NCBI RefSeq assembly: GCF_006716085.1 | Contig: NZ_VFON01000001.1 | Location: 2,976,001 to 3,040,000 of the forward strand | DNA length: 64,000 bases | Source: Leucobacter komagatae | Lineage (GTDB): Bacteria; Actinomycetota; Actinomycetes; Actinomycetales; Microbacteriaceae | Direction of reading: 5' to 3' | In this document: positions 50,034 to 58,884 of the stretch, piece by piece | How positions within the stretch are numbered: position 1 is the stretch's first letter | Layout of the letters: each line of letters begins with the position of its first letter | The notes under the pieces: generated by a model | Databases searched by the model: none | Seen by the model: the letters and a program-made list of their open reading frames with translations, nothing else | What the model was told of the DNA's origin: nothing | Made by a program: the position numbers and the translations under genes

Positions 50034-50825
50034 ATGACCGCCGTTGACTACTCCAAGTTGTTCCGCCTCGATGCGCGCACCGTCGTCGTGATTGGCGGCG
50101 GCAGCGGCATCGGCCGCGAGTCCGCCCAGGCGCTCGCCGCGCACGGCGCGCACGTCGTCGTCGCAGACCTCAAGATTGAGGGCGCTGACGAGACCGTGCA
50201 GCTCATCGCCGAGGCCGGCGGATCGGCCGAGTCGTTCCAGCTCAACGTGCTCGACGACGCCGAGGTTGAGGCAGCGGCGGAGCGCTTCGGCACCGCCAGC
50301 GCGCTCGTGTTTACTGCTGCGACGAACGTGCGCAAGCGCATGGAGGACTACACGCTCGACGAGTTCGACCGAGTCGTGAACCTGAACATGCGCTCGTCGT
50401 TCCAGCTCATCCGCCATTTCGGCAAGCGGTTCGCGGCAAACGGCGGCGGATCGATCATCGGCTTCGCCTCGATCCGCGCGCAGGTCGTTGAACCCGGGCA
50501 GGGCGTCTACGCCGCGACAAAGGCCGGCCTCGTGCAGCTCGCGAAGACCGCTGCTGCCGAGTTCGGTCCGCAGGGCGTGCGCGTGAACGTCGTCGCACCT
50601 GGCGTTGTCGAGACCCCGCTGACGGCCCAGATCAAGGCGAACCCCGAGTGGTACGACGCCTACGCGAAGAAGAGCGCCTTCGGCCGCTGGTCGCGCCCCG
50701 AGGAGCTCGCGGGCGCCGTCGTGTACCTCGCGAGCGACGCCTCATCGTTCGTGACGGGCTCGACGCTCATGGTCGACGGCGGCTGGACCGCGATCGACGG
50801 CCGCTTCACCCCGCCGGCTTCCTAG
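50034..50825 (+). CDS. Short-chain dehydrogenase/reductase (SDR)
   Basis: The 263-residue classical SDR has the cofactor motif VVVIGGGSGIGRESAQALAA (TGxxxGxG variant), an acidic residue at the end of strand 2 (VVVADLKIEG) suggesting NAD preference, Ser in SIIGFASIRA, the YxxxK pair in GVYAATKAGLVQLAK and the C-terminal SSFVTGSTLMVDGGW. It would oxidise or reduce an alcohol/ketone upstream or downstream of the ALDH it follows. It is separated by a terminator from a convergent efflux gene. Confidence 0.9.
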   Translation: MTAVDYSKLFRLDARTVVVIGGGSGIGRESAQALAAHGAHVVVADLKIEGADETVQLIAEAGGSAESFQLNVLDDAEVEAAAERFGTASALVFTAATNVRKRMEDYTLDEFDRVVNLNMRSSFQLIRHFGKRFAANGGGSIIGFASIRAQVVEPGQGVYAATKAGLVQLAKTAAAEFGPQGVRVNVVAPGVVETPLTAQIKANPEWYDAYAKKSAFGRWSRPEELAGAVVYLASDASSFVTGSTLMVDGGWTAIDGRFTPPAS

Positions 50826-50927
50826 CGCACGCGCGAGCCCGCCCACCGACTCCGGCGGCCTTCCCCAACTTTCCCCAAGTTCGGCCCCGGTTCCCCCAGG
50901 GAGTCGCCGAATCGGCCCTCCCAACAG

Positions 50928-50961
50928 CGCACCCCCTTCCCGGTACAGGGAAGGGGGTGCG
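50928..50961. terminator. Bidirectional hairpin between SDR and the PACE-type gene
   Basis: CGCACCCCCTTCCC (50928-50941) pairs perfectly with 50948-50961 around a 6-nt loop. It is located between two convergent stops. Confidence 0.75.
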
Positions 50962-50997
50962 TTGCGTGCGCGGAAGCGCGGGAGCGAGCGAAGCGAA

Positions 50998-51567
50998 CTA
51001 CTTCGCCGACTCCGGCAGGCCGACGAGCTTGTCGAACGCCCACGAGTACACGTAGGTGAACACGAGGAAGAACACGAGCAGGCTTGCCTCGATCATGAAC
51101 GCTTCGACGAGGCTCACCTTGAGCATGAACGCGACGAGCGGGATCGTGAAGATGAGCACGCCACCCTCGTACCCGAAGGCGTGGCCGAGGCGCACGAGCA
51201 CCCCGCGGCCGGTCCAGCCGAAGCGGCGCTCGGCGCGCTCGAAGAGCGTGTTCCAGACGTAGTTCCAGATCGTCGCCGTCGTCGATAGCAGGATCGCGGT
51301 GAGGGTCGCCTGCCCGCCGGCGTGGCCAAGCAGGCCGCCGAGCACAAATACGGTGAAGACGACGCTGAGGATCTCGTAGCCGCCGACAAAGATCACGCGG
51401 CGAAAGATCGGGTGCATCGCCGCGCGCGGCTCCGCGTCGGGCGACGCGGCGGCGGGAAGGGAGGGCACCCCGGCGACCTGAACGGTGCCGGTGGTGGGGA
51501 TGGACAGGGTTGCGGTAGCGGGCGCTATCGACAGATCGTGGTGGCCTTGGCCGGTCACGGGTATCAC
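50998..51567 (-). CDS. PACE-family (bacterial transmembrane pair) efflux protein
   Basis: Within 189 residues, two homologous two-helix units are seen. FRRVIFVGGYEILSVVFTVFVLGGLLG and WNYVWNTLFERAE form the first; VRLGHAFGYEGGVLIFTIPLVAFML and YVYSWAFDKLVG form the second. This is the BTP-BTP architecture of PACE chlorhexidine/acriflavine exporters. The 48 residues before MHPIFRR are polar and atypical, so translation may start later (ATG near 51420). Known members pump biocides and polyamines with protons. Neighbours give no further clue. Confidence 0.8.
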   Translation of the reverse strand: MIPVTGQGHHDLSIAPATATLSIPTTGTVQVAGVPSLPAAASPDAEPRAAMHPIFRRVIFVGGYEILSVVFTVFVLGGLLGHAGGQATLTAILLSTTATIWNYVWNTLFERAERRFGWTGRGVLVRLGHAFGYEGGVLIFTIPLVAFMLKVSLVEAFMIEASLLVFFLVFTYVYSWAFDKLVGLPESAK

Positions 51568-51645
51568 TCCAGAAGCGAAAGATTCGTTGCAGAGGGGTCT
51601 TGGCGTGACCGCACCTCTGAATTGCGGATTGCAACGTATTTCAAG

Positions 51646-51673
51646 AATATATCAACGGAATCAGTTGTGCCAA
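51646..51673 (-). promoter_or_regulatory. Candidate promoter of the PACE-type gene
   Basis: On the minus strand TTGGCA (51673-51668) and TATATT (51651-51646) are 16 bp apart in a locally AT-rich patch, 79 bp upstream of the start. The rest of the gap 51568-51814 shows nothing else. Confidence 0.45.
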
Positions 51674-51814
51674 ATTGAGAATGTGGCAAAAAGGTCACTA
51701 TTTTGGGTCTGGAGCTGCGGAAGATGTCGCAGTGCTGCGAGGGGAGCAGCGAGGGGCCTCGGCCGGTGTGCCTACCAACCGTGGCCCCTCACAGCGCGCA
51801 TGGCGCGGCGTCCG

Positions 51815-53222
51815 CTATGGAATCGCGTTCCAGTCGACCTCGGCGCCCGCACCGCGCACAGTTTCGAACCAGTGGGCGACCCGCATGAGGCGGTCGTCTG
51901 AGCCGATGGGGCCGGCGATCTGCAGGCCGACCGTGCGGCCGTCAGCCTGGATGCCGGCGCCGATCGACACGGCGGGCTGGCCCGACATGTTGTACGGCAC
52001 GGTAAACGAGATGTGGCCCATCGTGGCGAGCGGGTCGGTGATGGGCATGGGATCCTCAGCGGGGAACGCGGCGACCGGGGTCACCGGCGAAAGCACGAGG
52101 TCGTAGGGTGCGGTCGCGAGGCGCGTGAGCCTCGCCATCTCGTCCGAGCAGTTGCGATTTCGCACCGTCTCCGCCGCCGTGAAGTCCTTGCCCGCCGAGC
52201 ACCAGTCGACGATGAACGGCAGCACGGCCGCGCGCTCGGCCTCGCTCAGAAGCTCGAGGTCGGCGTACGAACGTGACCGCCAGAAGTTCACGAGCCCGTC
52301 GAGCACCTCAGCGCCGACGAACGGGGCGAGCGGTTCGACGGTCGCGCCCGCGTCTGCGAAGAGCGACGCCGCCCGCTCGATGATCGCGAGCGTTTCGGGC
52401 TCGACGTCGAGGCCCGAGCCCGCATCGAGCTGAACAGCGACCCGGAGGCCCGCGGGCGCGAGCGGCGTGAGCGACCAGTCCATCTCGCGGTACTCGCGGG
52501 TGAGGTAGTCGCGCACGTCGGGCTTCGCGACGATCGACATGAGCCGGATCGAGTCGGCTGCGGTGCGCGTGAGGGGGGCCAGCCGCGCGGCCCGTGTACG
52601 GCACGTCGAGGGGGATGAGCCCCTCGCTCGGCTTCAGCGCGGTGAGCCCCTGCCAGGTGCCCGGCAGGCGGATCGAGCCGCCGATGTCGGTGCCGATGTG
52701 GAGCGGGCCGTAGCCCGCAGCGGCCGCCGCACCCGCACCGGCGCTTGAACCGCCCGAGGTGTGGGCCGGGTTGAGCCCGCCGCGCGTGATGCCGTGCAGG
52801 CTGGAGACGCCGGAGGAGAGCATGCCCCAGTCGGGCATCGTCGTGGAGCCGACGATGACGACGCCGGCCTCGAGCAGCCTGTCGGTCGTGGGCGCGTTCG
52901 CGGCCGCGATCGGCGGGTTCGGGAGTGCGGTGCCAGACGGCTTCGGGCGGCCAGCGCGCGCGACGTTCTCCTTCACCGTGCCCGGCACGCCGTCGAAGGG
53001 GCTGAGCTGCTCACCCGCGGCCCAGCGGGCGGTCGACTCGGCCGCGTCGGCGCGCACCTCGTCGGGCTCGTGCAGGTAGAGCGCGTTCAGCTCGGGCTCG
53101 CGCTCGGCGACGCGGGCGAGCACGTGTTCCGCGACCTCGGTCGGCGTGAGCGTTCCCGCGGCGTAGCGCTTGGAGAGCGTTCCCGCGTCGAGGAAGGCGT
53201 ATTCGGTTGTGGAGTGAGACAT
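51815..53222 (-). pseudogene. Amidase (amidase signature family) with frameshift
   Basis: The N-terminal part (ATG 53222) carries the Ser-cisSer-Lys triad of the family: Lys84 in GVPGTVKENVA, the cis-Ser in TSGGSSAGAG and Ser183 in GTDIGGSIRLPG. After about residue 215 (YTGRAAG) the frame is lost. The remaining 250 residues (ADSIRLMSIVAKPDVRDYL to GAEVDWNAIP) continue in another frame. The switch is at a run of six C on the coding strand (52573-52578); five would restore a ~468-residue amidase of normal length. It is the last gene of the peptide ABC operon, probably hydrolysing an imported amide. A sequencing error in the homopolymer cannot be excluded. Confidence 0.82.
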
Positions 53223-53301
53223 CGGTGCCTTTCGCGCGGGGTGAAACGGGTGGAACAGGTGAATCAGGAAAGCGGCTGAAACAGAACGTCGGGGAGGGCG
53301 G

Positions 53302-55104
53302 CTACGCGCTCCCCGAGAGCAGCTCCTGCCTGAGCGTGAGCGACGAGTCGATGAGCCGCTTCGTGTACGGGTGCTGGGGGTCGCGGTAGACCGTCTCGGT
53401 CTCGCCTGCCTCGACGATCTCGCCGGACTGCATGACGATGACCGAGTCGCAGAGGTGCCGGACCACGTTCAGGTCGTGCGAGACGAACACGAGGGTGAGC
53501 CCGTACTCGTCGACGAGGTCTGCGAGCAGGTTGAGCACCTGCGCACGCACCGACACGTCGAGGGCGCTCACGGGCTCGTCGGCGACGACGACCGCGGGCC
53601 GGCAGACGAGGGCGCGCGCGATCGAGATGCGCTGCCTTTGGCCGCCCGAGAACTCGTGCGGGTAGCGCTCGGCGGCCGACGCGGGAAGGCCCACGGCCTC
53701 GAGCATCTCAGCGACCATGCGCGAGCGGTCGGCCGCGGTCTCGTTCCTGCCGCGGACGAGCAGGGGCTCCGAGATGATCTGCTCGACGCTCATGCGCGGG
53801 TCGAGCGAGCCCATCGGATCTTGGAACACGATCTGCAGCTGCTGGCGAAGCTCCCGAAGCTGCGCTTCCTTCGCGCCCGCGACCTCGTTGCCGACGACTA
53901 CGGCCGAGCCGGAGGTCGGCTGGTCGAGGCCCGCGAGGATGCGGAGCAGCGTCGACTTCCCCGATCCCGATTCGCCGACGACGCCGAGGCGGCCGCCGCG
54001 CGGCACCTCGAATGAGATCCCCTTGAGCGCGTGCACCTCCGCCGCGGGCTTGAACAGGCTCGTCTTGCCGCGCGTGTAGGTGCGCACGAGGTCGGTGACT
54101 CGCATGACGGGCTCCGCGCCGGGATCCGCAGCCGCGCGCTGGGCGACGTGCTCGCGCTCGGCCGCTGTGTTTGTGGGCAGCGCCGCGTGCTCCTCAACCT
54201 CGCGGTCGGCCGCGGGATCCACGGTCGGCGGCACGTAGTCGCGCGCGCTCGCAACGGTGAACAGGCGCCCGTCGGCGTCAGTCGCCTCGAGGTCGGAGGC
54301 TGCGAGCAGGCCTCGCGTGTACGGGTGCTGGGGGCGCGTGAAGATCTCGTCGGTCGGGCCCTCCTCGACGATCCTGCCGTCGTTCATCACGAGCACGCGC
54401 GTGCACATGTTCGCGACGACGGCGAGGTCGTGCGTGATGAAGAGGAGCCCGGTGCCGCGTTGCTTCACGAGCTCAAGAATGAGGTCGAGCACCTGCCGCT
54501 GCACGGTCACATCGAGCGCCGTCGTCGGCTCGTCGCAGAGCAACAGCGCCGGGTCGTTCGCAAGCGCCATCGCGAGCATCACGCGCTGGCGCTGCCCGCC
54601 CGACAGCTGGTGCGGGTAGGCGCGGGCCGCCTGCGCGGGATCAGGGAGCTTCACCGCGTCGAGCATCTCGATCGCGCGCTGTTTCGCCTCGGCCTTGCCT
54701 TTCACGAGCCCGTGCTGCGTCATGATCTCGGCGACCTGGTCGCCGGCGCGCATGAGCGGGTTGAGCGCCGTGAGTGGCTCCTGGAACACCATTGCCATGT
54801 CGCGGCCGCGGATCTTCATGAGCTCGCGCTCAGACGCCTCCAGTAGGTTGCCGTCGCGGCCGTCCTGCTGAGCGGCGCCGCGCAGCGTCACCGAGCCGTC
54901 GGCCGTCACGCCGTTCGGCAGCAGCCCGAGGAGTGCGGTCGTGGTCATCGACTTGCCCGAGCCGGATTCGCCGATGAGGCCGATCCGCTCGCCCTGCCGC
55001 ATGTGCAGCGAGAAGTCGTGCACGAGCGTGCGGTGCGCGGTGCGTACGTTCAGGTGGTCGACCGCGAGCAGCGTGTCGGTTCCCGTTGTCAGGTTCGTTG
55101 CCAT
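53302..55104 (-). CDS. Fused peptide-type ABC transporter ATPase (DppD-DppF-like)
   Basis: The 600-residue protein contains two complete ATPase domains. The first has Walker A GESGSGKSMTTTALLG, signature LSGGQRQRVMLAMALAND and Walker B LLLCDEPTTALDVTV. The second has GESGSGKSTLLRILAGLD, FSGGQRQRISIARALVCR and VVVADEPVSALDVSV. Both end with the oligopeptide-type HPYT motif (QHPYTRGLL, QHPYTKRLI). It energises import by the adjacent permeases. The start overlaps the dppC-like stop by 1 bp (TGATG). Confidence 0.94.
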   Translation of the reverse strand: MATNLTTGTDTLLAVDHLNVRTAHRTLVHDFSLHMRQGERIGLIGESGSGKSMTTTALLGLLPNGVTADGSVTLRGAAQQDGRDGNLLEASERELMKIRGRDMAMVFQEPLTALNPLMRAGDQVAEIMTQHGLVKGKAEAKQRAIEMLDAVKLPDPAQAARAYPHQLSGGQRQRVMLAMALANDPALLLCDEPTTALDVTVQRQVLDLILELVKQRGTGLLFITHDLAVVANMCTRVLVMNDGRIVEEGPTDEIFTRPQHPYTRGLLAASDLEATDADGRLFTVASARDYVPPTVDPAADREVEEHAALPTNTAAEREHVAQRAAADPGAEPVMRVTDLVRTYTRGKTSLFKPAAEVHALKGISFEVPRGGRLGVVGESGSGKSTLLRILAGLDQPTSGSAVVVGNEVAGAKEAQLRELRQQLQIVFQDPMGSLDPRMSVEQIISEPLLVRGRNETAADRSRMVAEMLEAVGLPASAAERYPHEFSGGQRQRISIARALVCRPAVVVADEPVSALDVSVRAQVLNLLADLVDEYGLTLVFVSHDLNVVRHLCDSVIVMQSGEIVEAGETETVYRDPQHPYTKRLIDSSLTLRQELLSGSA

Positions 55105-55997
55105 CAGCTGCGGCTCCCGTTCAGCTTGGGGTCGAAGCGGTCACGGAGACCGTCGCCGAGGAGGTTGAAGCCCATCACCGCAAGCGCGATCGCTGCGCCG
55201 GGGAAGATCGCGAGCAGCGGGTGGGTGCCGAGGAACTGCTGCGACTCCTGCAGCATGCGGCCCCACGACGGGGTGGGCGGCGGGGTGCCGAGCCCGAGGA
55301 AGCTCAGCGCGGCTTCGGCGAGCACGGCGAGCGCGAACGCGACCGAGCACTGCACGACCACGATGCCGATGATGTTGGGGAGGACGTGGCGCACGGCGAT
55401 CCTGAACCGCGACTGGCTCGCCGCCCGCGCCGCGAGCACATACTCGGTGCTCATCACCTGCAGGGTGCCCGAGCGCGCGACGCGCGCGAACCCGGGGATC
55501 GTCGAGACGCCGATCGCGACCATCGCCGTGAGCGTCGAGGCGCCGAACACCGCCGCCGACATGATCGCGAGCAGCAGCGCGGGGAACGCGAGCACGATGT
55601 CTGAGGAGCGCATGATGACCTCCTCAACCCAGCCGCCGCGGATGCCAGCCCAGATGCCAAGCGGCGTGCCGATGAGCAGCGCGATGCCGACCGAGACGAG
55701 GCCGACGAACAGGGTGATGCGCGCGCCCACGAGCATGCCCGAGAACAGGTCGCGGCCGTACTTGTCGGTGCCGAACCAGTGCTCAGCGCTCGGCCCCTGC
55801 AGCCGGTCTGGCGCGTTCACCTGCACGGGGTCGAACGGGGTCCAGAAGAACGACACGATCGCGGTGACGACGACGATGCCGACGAGCACCATGCCAACGA
55901 TGAGCGTGGGGGAGAGGCCGCGGCGCTTCCGCGGCGCGCGTGGCGCCGAGATCGCGCTCGTGCGCGGGCCCTGCGAGGACTTCGAGGTCTGGCTCAC
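55104..55997 (-). CDS. Peptide-type ABC transporter permease (DppC-like)
   Basis: The 297-residue protein has an N-terminal membrane helix (LIVGMVLVGIVVVTAIVSFFW), the DppC hallmark WFGTDKYGRDLFSGMLVGARI, and five further helices. The EAA-like loop is in LAARAASQSRFRIAVRHVLPNIIG. It pairs with the DppB-like permease, 2 bp upstream, to form the membrane channel. Confidence 0.93.
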   Translation of the reverse strand: MSQTSKSSQGPRTSAISAPRAPRKRRGLSPTLIVGMVLVGIVVVTAIVSFFWTPFDPVQVNAPDRLQGPSAEHWFGTDKYGRDLFSGMLVGARITLFVGLVSVGIALLIGTPLGIWAGIRGGWVEEVIMRSSDIVLAFPALLLAIMSAAVFGASTLTAMVAIGVSTIPGFARVARSGTLQVMSTEYVLAARAASQSRFRIAVRHVLPNIIGIVVVQCSVAFALAVLAEAALSFLGLGTPPPTPSWGRMLQESQQFLGTHPLLAIFPGAAIALAVMGFNLLGDGLRDRFDPKLNGSRS

Positions 55998-55999
55998 GG

Positions 56000-56947
56000 C
56001 TAGGCCCCCTTTCGCATACGCGGGTCGACGATCGTGTAGAGCACGTCGATGAGCAGGTTGAGGATCAGAGTGATCGCGACGAGCACCATCACGACCGACT
56101 GCACGGTGAGCAAATCACGGTTCCCGACCGCGTCGAGCAGCATCGACCCTAGGCCCGGGATGACGAACACGCGCTCGATGACGACGGCGCCGATGATGAG
56201 CGCCGCGAGCTGCACCCCGGTGACGGTGATGACCGGGATCGCGGCGTTGCGCATGCCGTGCTTGAGTAGCGCACCCGTCGGGCTCAGGCCCTTCGAGCGG
56301 GCGGTGCGCAGGTAATCTTCGCTCATGATCTCGAGCACGGCCGAGCGCACGTAGCGGGTGAGGATCGCGCCCTGCACCGACGCGAGCGCGAGCACGGGAA
56401 GAATGAGGCGGCGCACGAAGTCGCCGAAGTTTTCGCCGGGCGGCGTCCAGCCGCCAGCGGGGAGCCAGCCAAGGCCGACCGCGAAGACAAGCACGAGCAG
56501 GATGCCCGCGAGGAAGCCGGGGATCGCGACGCCGAGCTGGCTGCCGGCCCCGATGAGGATCCCGGAGGCGTTGCGGTGCTTGACCGCGGCGATCGTGCCG
56601 AGCGGGATCGCGATCGCGAGCGCGACGATCATCGCCGTGACGACGAGGATGAGGCTCACCTGCAGCCTGTCGAACACGAGCGGGCTGATGTCTTGCCTGG
56701 TGATGTAGGAGGTGCCGAAGTCGCCGGTGAGGAGGCCCCCGACCCAGTCGAAGTACTGGACGAAGAGCGGCCGGTCGGTGCCGAACTCGTGCTGCAGCTG
56801 CGCGACGAGCTCGGGGCTCGCGTTCGTGCCGAGGGCAACCTGCGCGGGGTCGCCGGGGATGAGCCGCATGAACAGGAACACGACGACTGTCGCGACGAGG
56901 AACGTCGCCGCGAAGCGCGCGAGATTGATGAGAATCCGAATGGCCAT
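56000..56947 (-). CDS. Peptide-type ABC transporter permease (DppB-like)
   Basis: The 315-residue protein has the DppB pattern: N-terminal helix LARFAATFLVATVVVFLFMRLIPGDPAQVALG, then six helices. The EAA loop is in VRSAVLEIMSEDYLRTARSKGLSPTGALLKHGMRNAAIPVIT, followed by ERVFVIPGLGSMLLDAV. It follows the binding-protein gene after an 80-bp gap and precedes the DppC-like gene by 2 bp. Confidence 0.93.
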   Translation of the reverse strand: MAIRILINLARFAATFLVATVVVFLFMRLIPGDPAQVALGTNASPELVAQLQHEFGTDRPLFVQYFDWVGGLLTGDFGTSYITRQDISPLVFDRLQVSLILVVTAMIVALAIAIPLGTIAAVKHRNASGILIGAGSQLGVAIPGFLAGILLVLVFAVGLGWLPAGGWTPPGENFGDFVRRLILPVLALASVQGAILTRYVRSAVLEIMSEDYLRTARSKGLSPTGALLKHGMRNAAIPVITVTGVQLAALIIGAVVIERVFVIPGLGSMLLDAVGNRDLLTVQSVVMVLVAITLILNLLIDVLYTIVDPRMRKGA

Positions 56948-57027
56948 GCCGTGGTCCTAGGGGTTGAGAGCGTGGAGCGAACCGGTGTTGTGGGCGCGCC
57001 TCAGCGCACCCACAACACCGCGTCAGG

Positions 57028-58548
57028 CTACTTCCAGGAGAGCCCGGTGAGATCGAGCGACTCGACGATCGCGTTCTCGGGAACGCCGTCGAGGCCCGCC
57101 TTCGTGATGACGATGTTCGGGAAGAGGAACAGCACGCCGCTCGCGGCGTCGTCGACGATCTGGCGCTGCACGTCCTGCATACCCGAGATGTAGCCGGCCT
57201 CGTCGGCCTCATCGGCAGCAGTGACGAGCGGAGCGATCTTCGAGTTGTCGTACCCGATGTAGTAGTCGGGGTTGTTGAAGACGGTGAGCACGTCGCGCGC
57301 TTCGACCGCGAGCACGGTGGTCATCTCGAAGTTGTGGTTCGTGAAGACGTCGTCGAGCCAGACTGCCGGGAACTCGGAGGACTCGATGGTGACGTCGATG
57401 CCGACGTCCTTGAGCTGCGAGACGACGATCTCGGACACGGCCTGCGCGTAGGGGCGGGTCGGCACCTTGTAGGTGACCTTCAGGTTCTCCTTGCCGGCCT
57501 CCTTGAGCAGCGCCTTCGCCTTCTCGGGGTCGTAGGCGTACTGGTCGTTGAGGTCGACGTAGTAGGGCTCCTTCGGGGTGACGAAGGTCGCGTCGAGCGA
57601 GCCGTAGCCGTTCCACGCGGTGTCGATGATCGCCTGGCGGTCGAGCGCGTAGAGCACGGCCTGGCGGACGCGAACGTCATTGAACGGCTCGGTGCGGTTG
57701 TTGAACGACAGCGAGATCTCGCCCGAGGAGGTGCCGCTCGTCACGGTGAACGCGTCGTCGGTCTCGAAGGTGCTCACAAGCTCGGGGGCCTGGAGGTTCA
57801 CGATCGCGTCGACGTCGCCCGTGCGGAGCGCGTTCGTCGTCGCTGTCGCGTCAGCGAAGTACTTCAGCGTGACGCCCTCGACACCGGGCTTGTCGCCCCA
57901 GTAGTCGTCGCGGGTGGCGAGCTCGATCGACTCGTTCTGCTTCCACGACTCGACCGTGTACGGGCCTGTGCCGACGGGGGCGTTCGCGAGGTCCGCGACG
58001 CCGTTCTCGGTGAAGATCGCGCCGACGGGGGTGGCGATGTCGAACAGCCAGGCGTTCGACGGGCGCGAGAGGTGCACGGCGACCTCGGTGTCTGAGACGA
58101 CCTCGACGCTCTCGACGACGTCCATCTTCGCCTTGAGCGTGGTGGTCCAGTCGGTCTTCACGCGCTCGAAGCTGAACTTCACGTCGTTCGCGGTGAACGC
58201 GTCGCCGTTCGAGAACGTCGCGCCGTCCTGCAACGTGAAGGTGTAGGTCTTGCGGTCGTCTGAGAGCTTCCACTCCTTGGCGAGGAGCGGCACGATCTCG
58301 CCGTCCTGGTTCACCTCGACGAGGCCCTCGTAGACGTTCGTCATGAGCGCCTGCGGGATAGCGGAGCCCGCGGTCGTCGTGAAGTCGAGGTTCACGGGGG
58401 CGCCGGTGAGGGCGATCGTTGCGGTGGTCTCGGTGGAGCCGGAGTCGCCGCCGGTGCTGCCGCCCGAGCCTGCCGAGCAGCCGGTGAGGGCGAGCGCGCC
58501 CGCCGTGATGATCGCCGCGGCGATGGAGAGAGTTGTCTTACGACGCAT
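57028..58548 (-). CDS. Peptide/nickel-type ABC substrate-binding lipoprotein
   Basis: I chose the ATG at 58548 (MRRKTTLSIAAAI) behind AGGAAG, 506 residues; a start five codons earlier lacks an RBS. The lipobox LALTG-Cys24 is followed by a Gly/Ser linker. The mature part is a cluster C binding protein (family SBP_bac_5): NVYEGLVEVNQDGEIVPLLAKEWKLSDD, FSNGDAFTANDVKFSFERV and GTGPYTVESWKQNESIEL are characteristic. It delivers a peptide, amide or similar ligand to the permeases. It is the first gene of the operon; a GntR operator lies about 210 bp upstream. Confidence 0.93.
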   Translation of the reverse strand: MRRKTTLSIAAAIITAGALALTGCSAGSGGSTGGDSGSTETTATIALTGAPVNLDFTTTAGSAIPQALMTNVYEGLVEVNQDGEIVPLLAKEWKLSDDRKTYTFTLQDGATFSNGDAFTANDVKFSFERVKTDWTTTLKAKMDVVESVEVVSDTEVAVHLSRPSNAWLFDIATPVGAIFTENGVADLANAPVGTGPYTVESWKQNESIELATRDDYWGDKPGVEGVTLKYFADATATTNALRTGDVDAIVNLQAPELVSTFETDDAFTVTSGTSSGEISLSFNNRTEPFNDVRVRQAVLYALDRQAIIDTAWNGYGSLDATFVTPKEPYYVDLNDQYAYDPEKAKALLKEAGKENLKVTYKVPTRPYAQAVSEIVVSQLKDVGIDVTIESSEFPAVWLDDVFTNHNFEMTTVLAVEARDVLTVFNNPDYYIGYDNSKIAPLVTAADEADEAGYISGMQDVQRQIVDDAASGVLFLFPNIVITKAGLDGVPENAIVESLDLTGLSWK

Positions 58549-58884
58549 AGTGCTTCCTGTCACAACTTGGGCCGGCTACGTCGCCGGCGATGGTGAGTTG
58601 GGGTTCTGCGGAGTTGAACGGGGGTTTTCGGTTGGTGTTTCGGGGCGGGTCGCGGGGTGTGCGGCCCATGTTGACGCGATCTGGTGGGGTGTCACCTCTT
58701 GGGGCGAGTCGGCTCTGACGCGCGCCTCGCGCCGCGAGGATTCAAACTAGGATACATGGTAAGACCACTTGTGGGGCGCTACTATCTGAGAGAGTTTCCC
58801 GATACCGATCGTGTAACCTCTCCCGCCCCGCGCGGGTCACTCCCCGGCGCGCGACCGCCACGTTCCACAGATGGAGAGTCACCG
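58549..58884. promoter_or_regulatory. Divergent control region of the ABC operon and the GntR gene
   Basis: The 336-bp gap contains the palindromic operator at 58757-58767 and a TAGGAT box at 58748-58753 that could serve the rightward gene. The first ~190 bp before the binding-protein gene hold no recognised structure. An upstream in-frame extension of the GntR gene from 58684 crosses the operator and is not credible as protein. Confidence 0.5.
58757..58767. promoter_or_regulatory. GntR (FadR-type) operator, site 2
   Basis: TGGTAAGACCA, identical to 48352-48362 including the non-palindromic centre AAG and the following CT. It lies between the divergent GntR and binding-protein genes, fitting autoregulation and control of the ABC operon. 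Confidence 0.7.
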
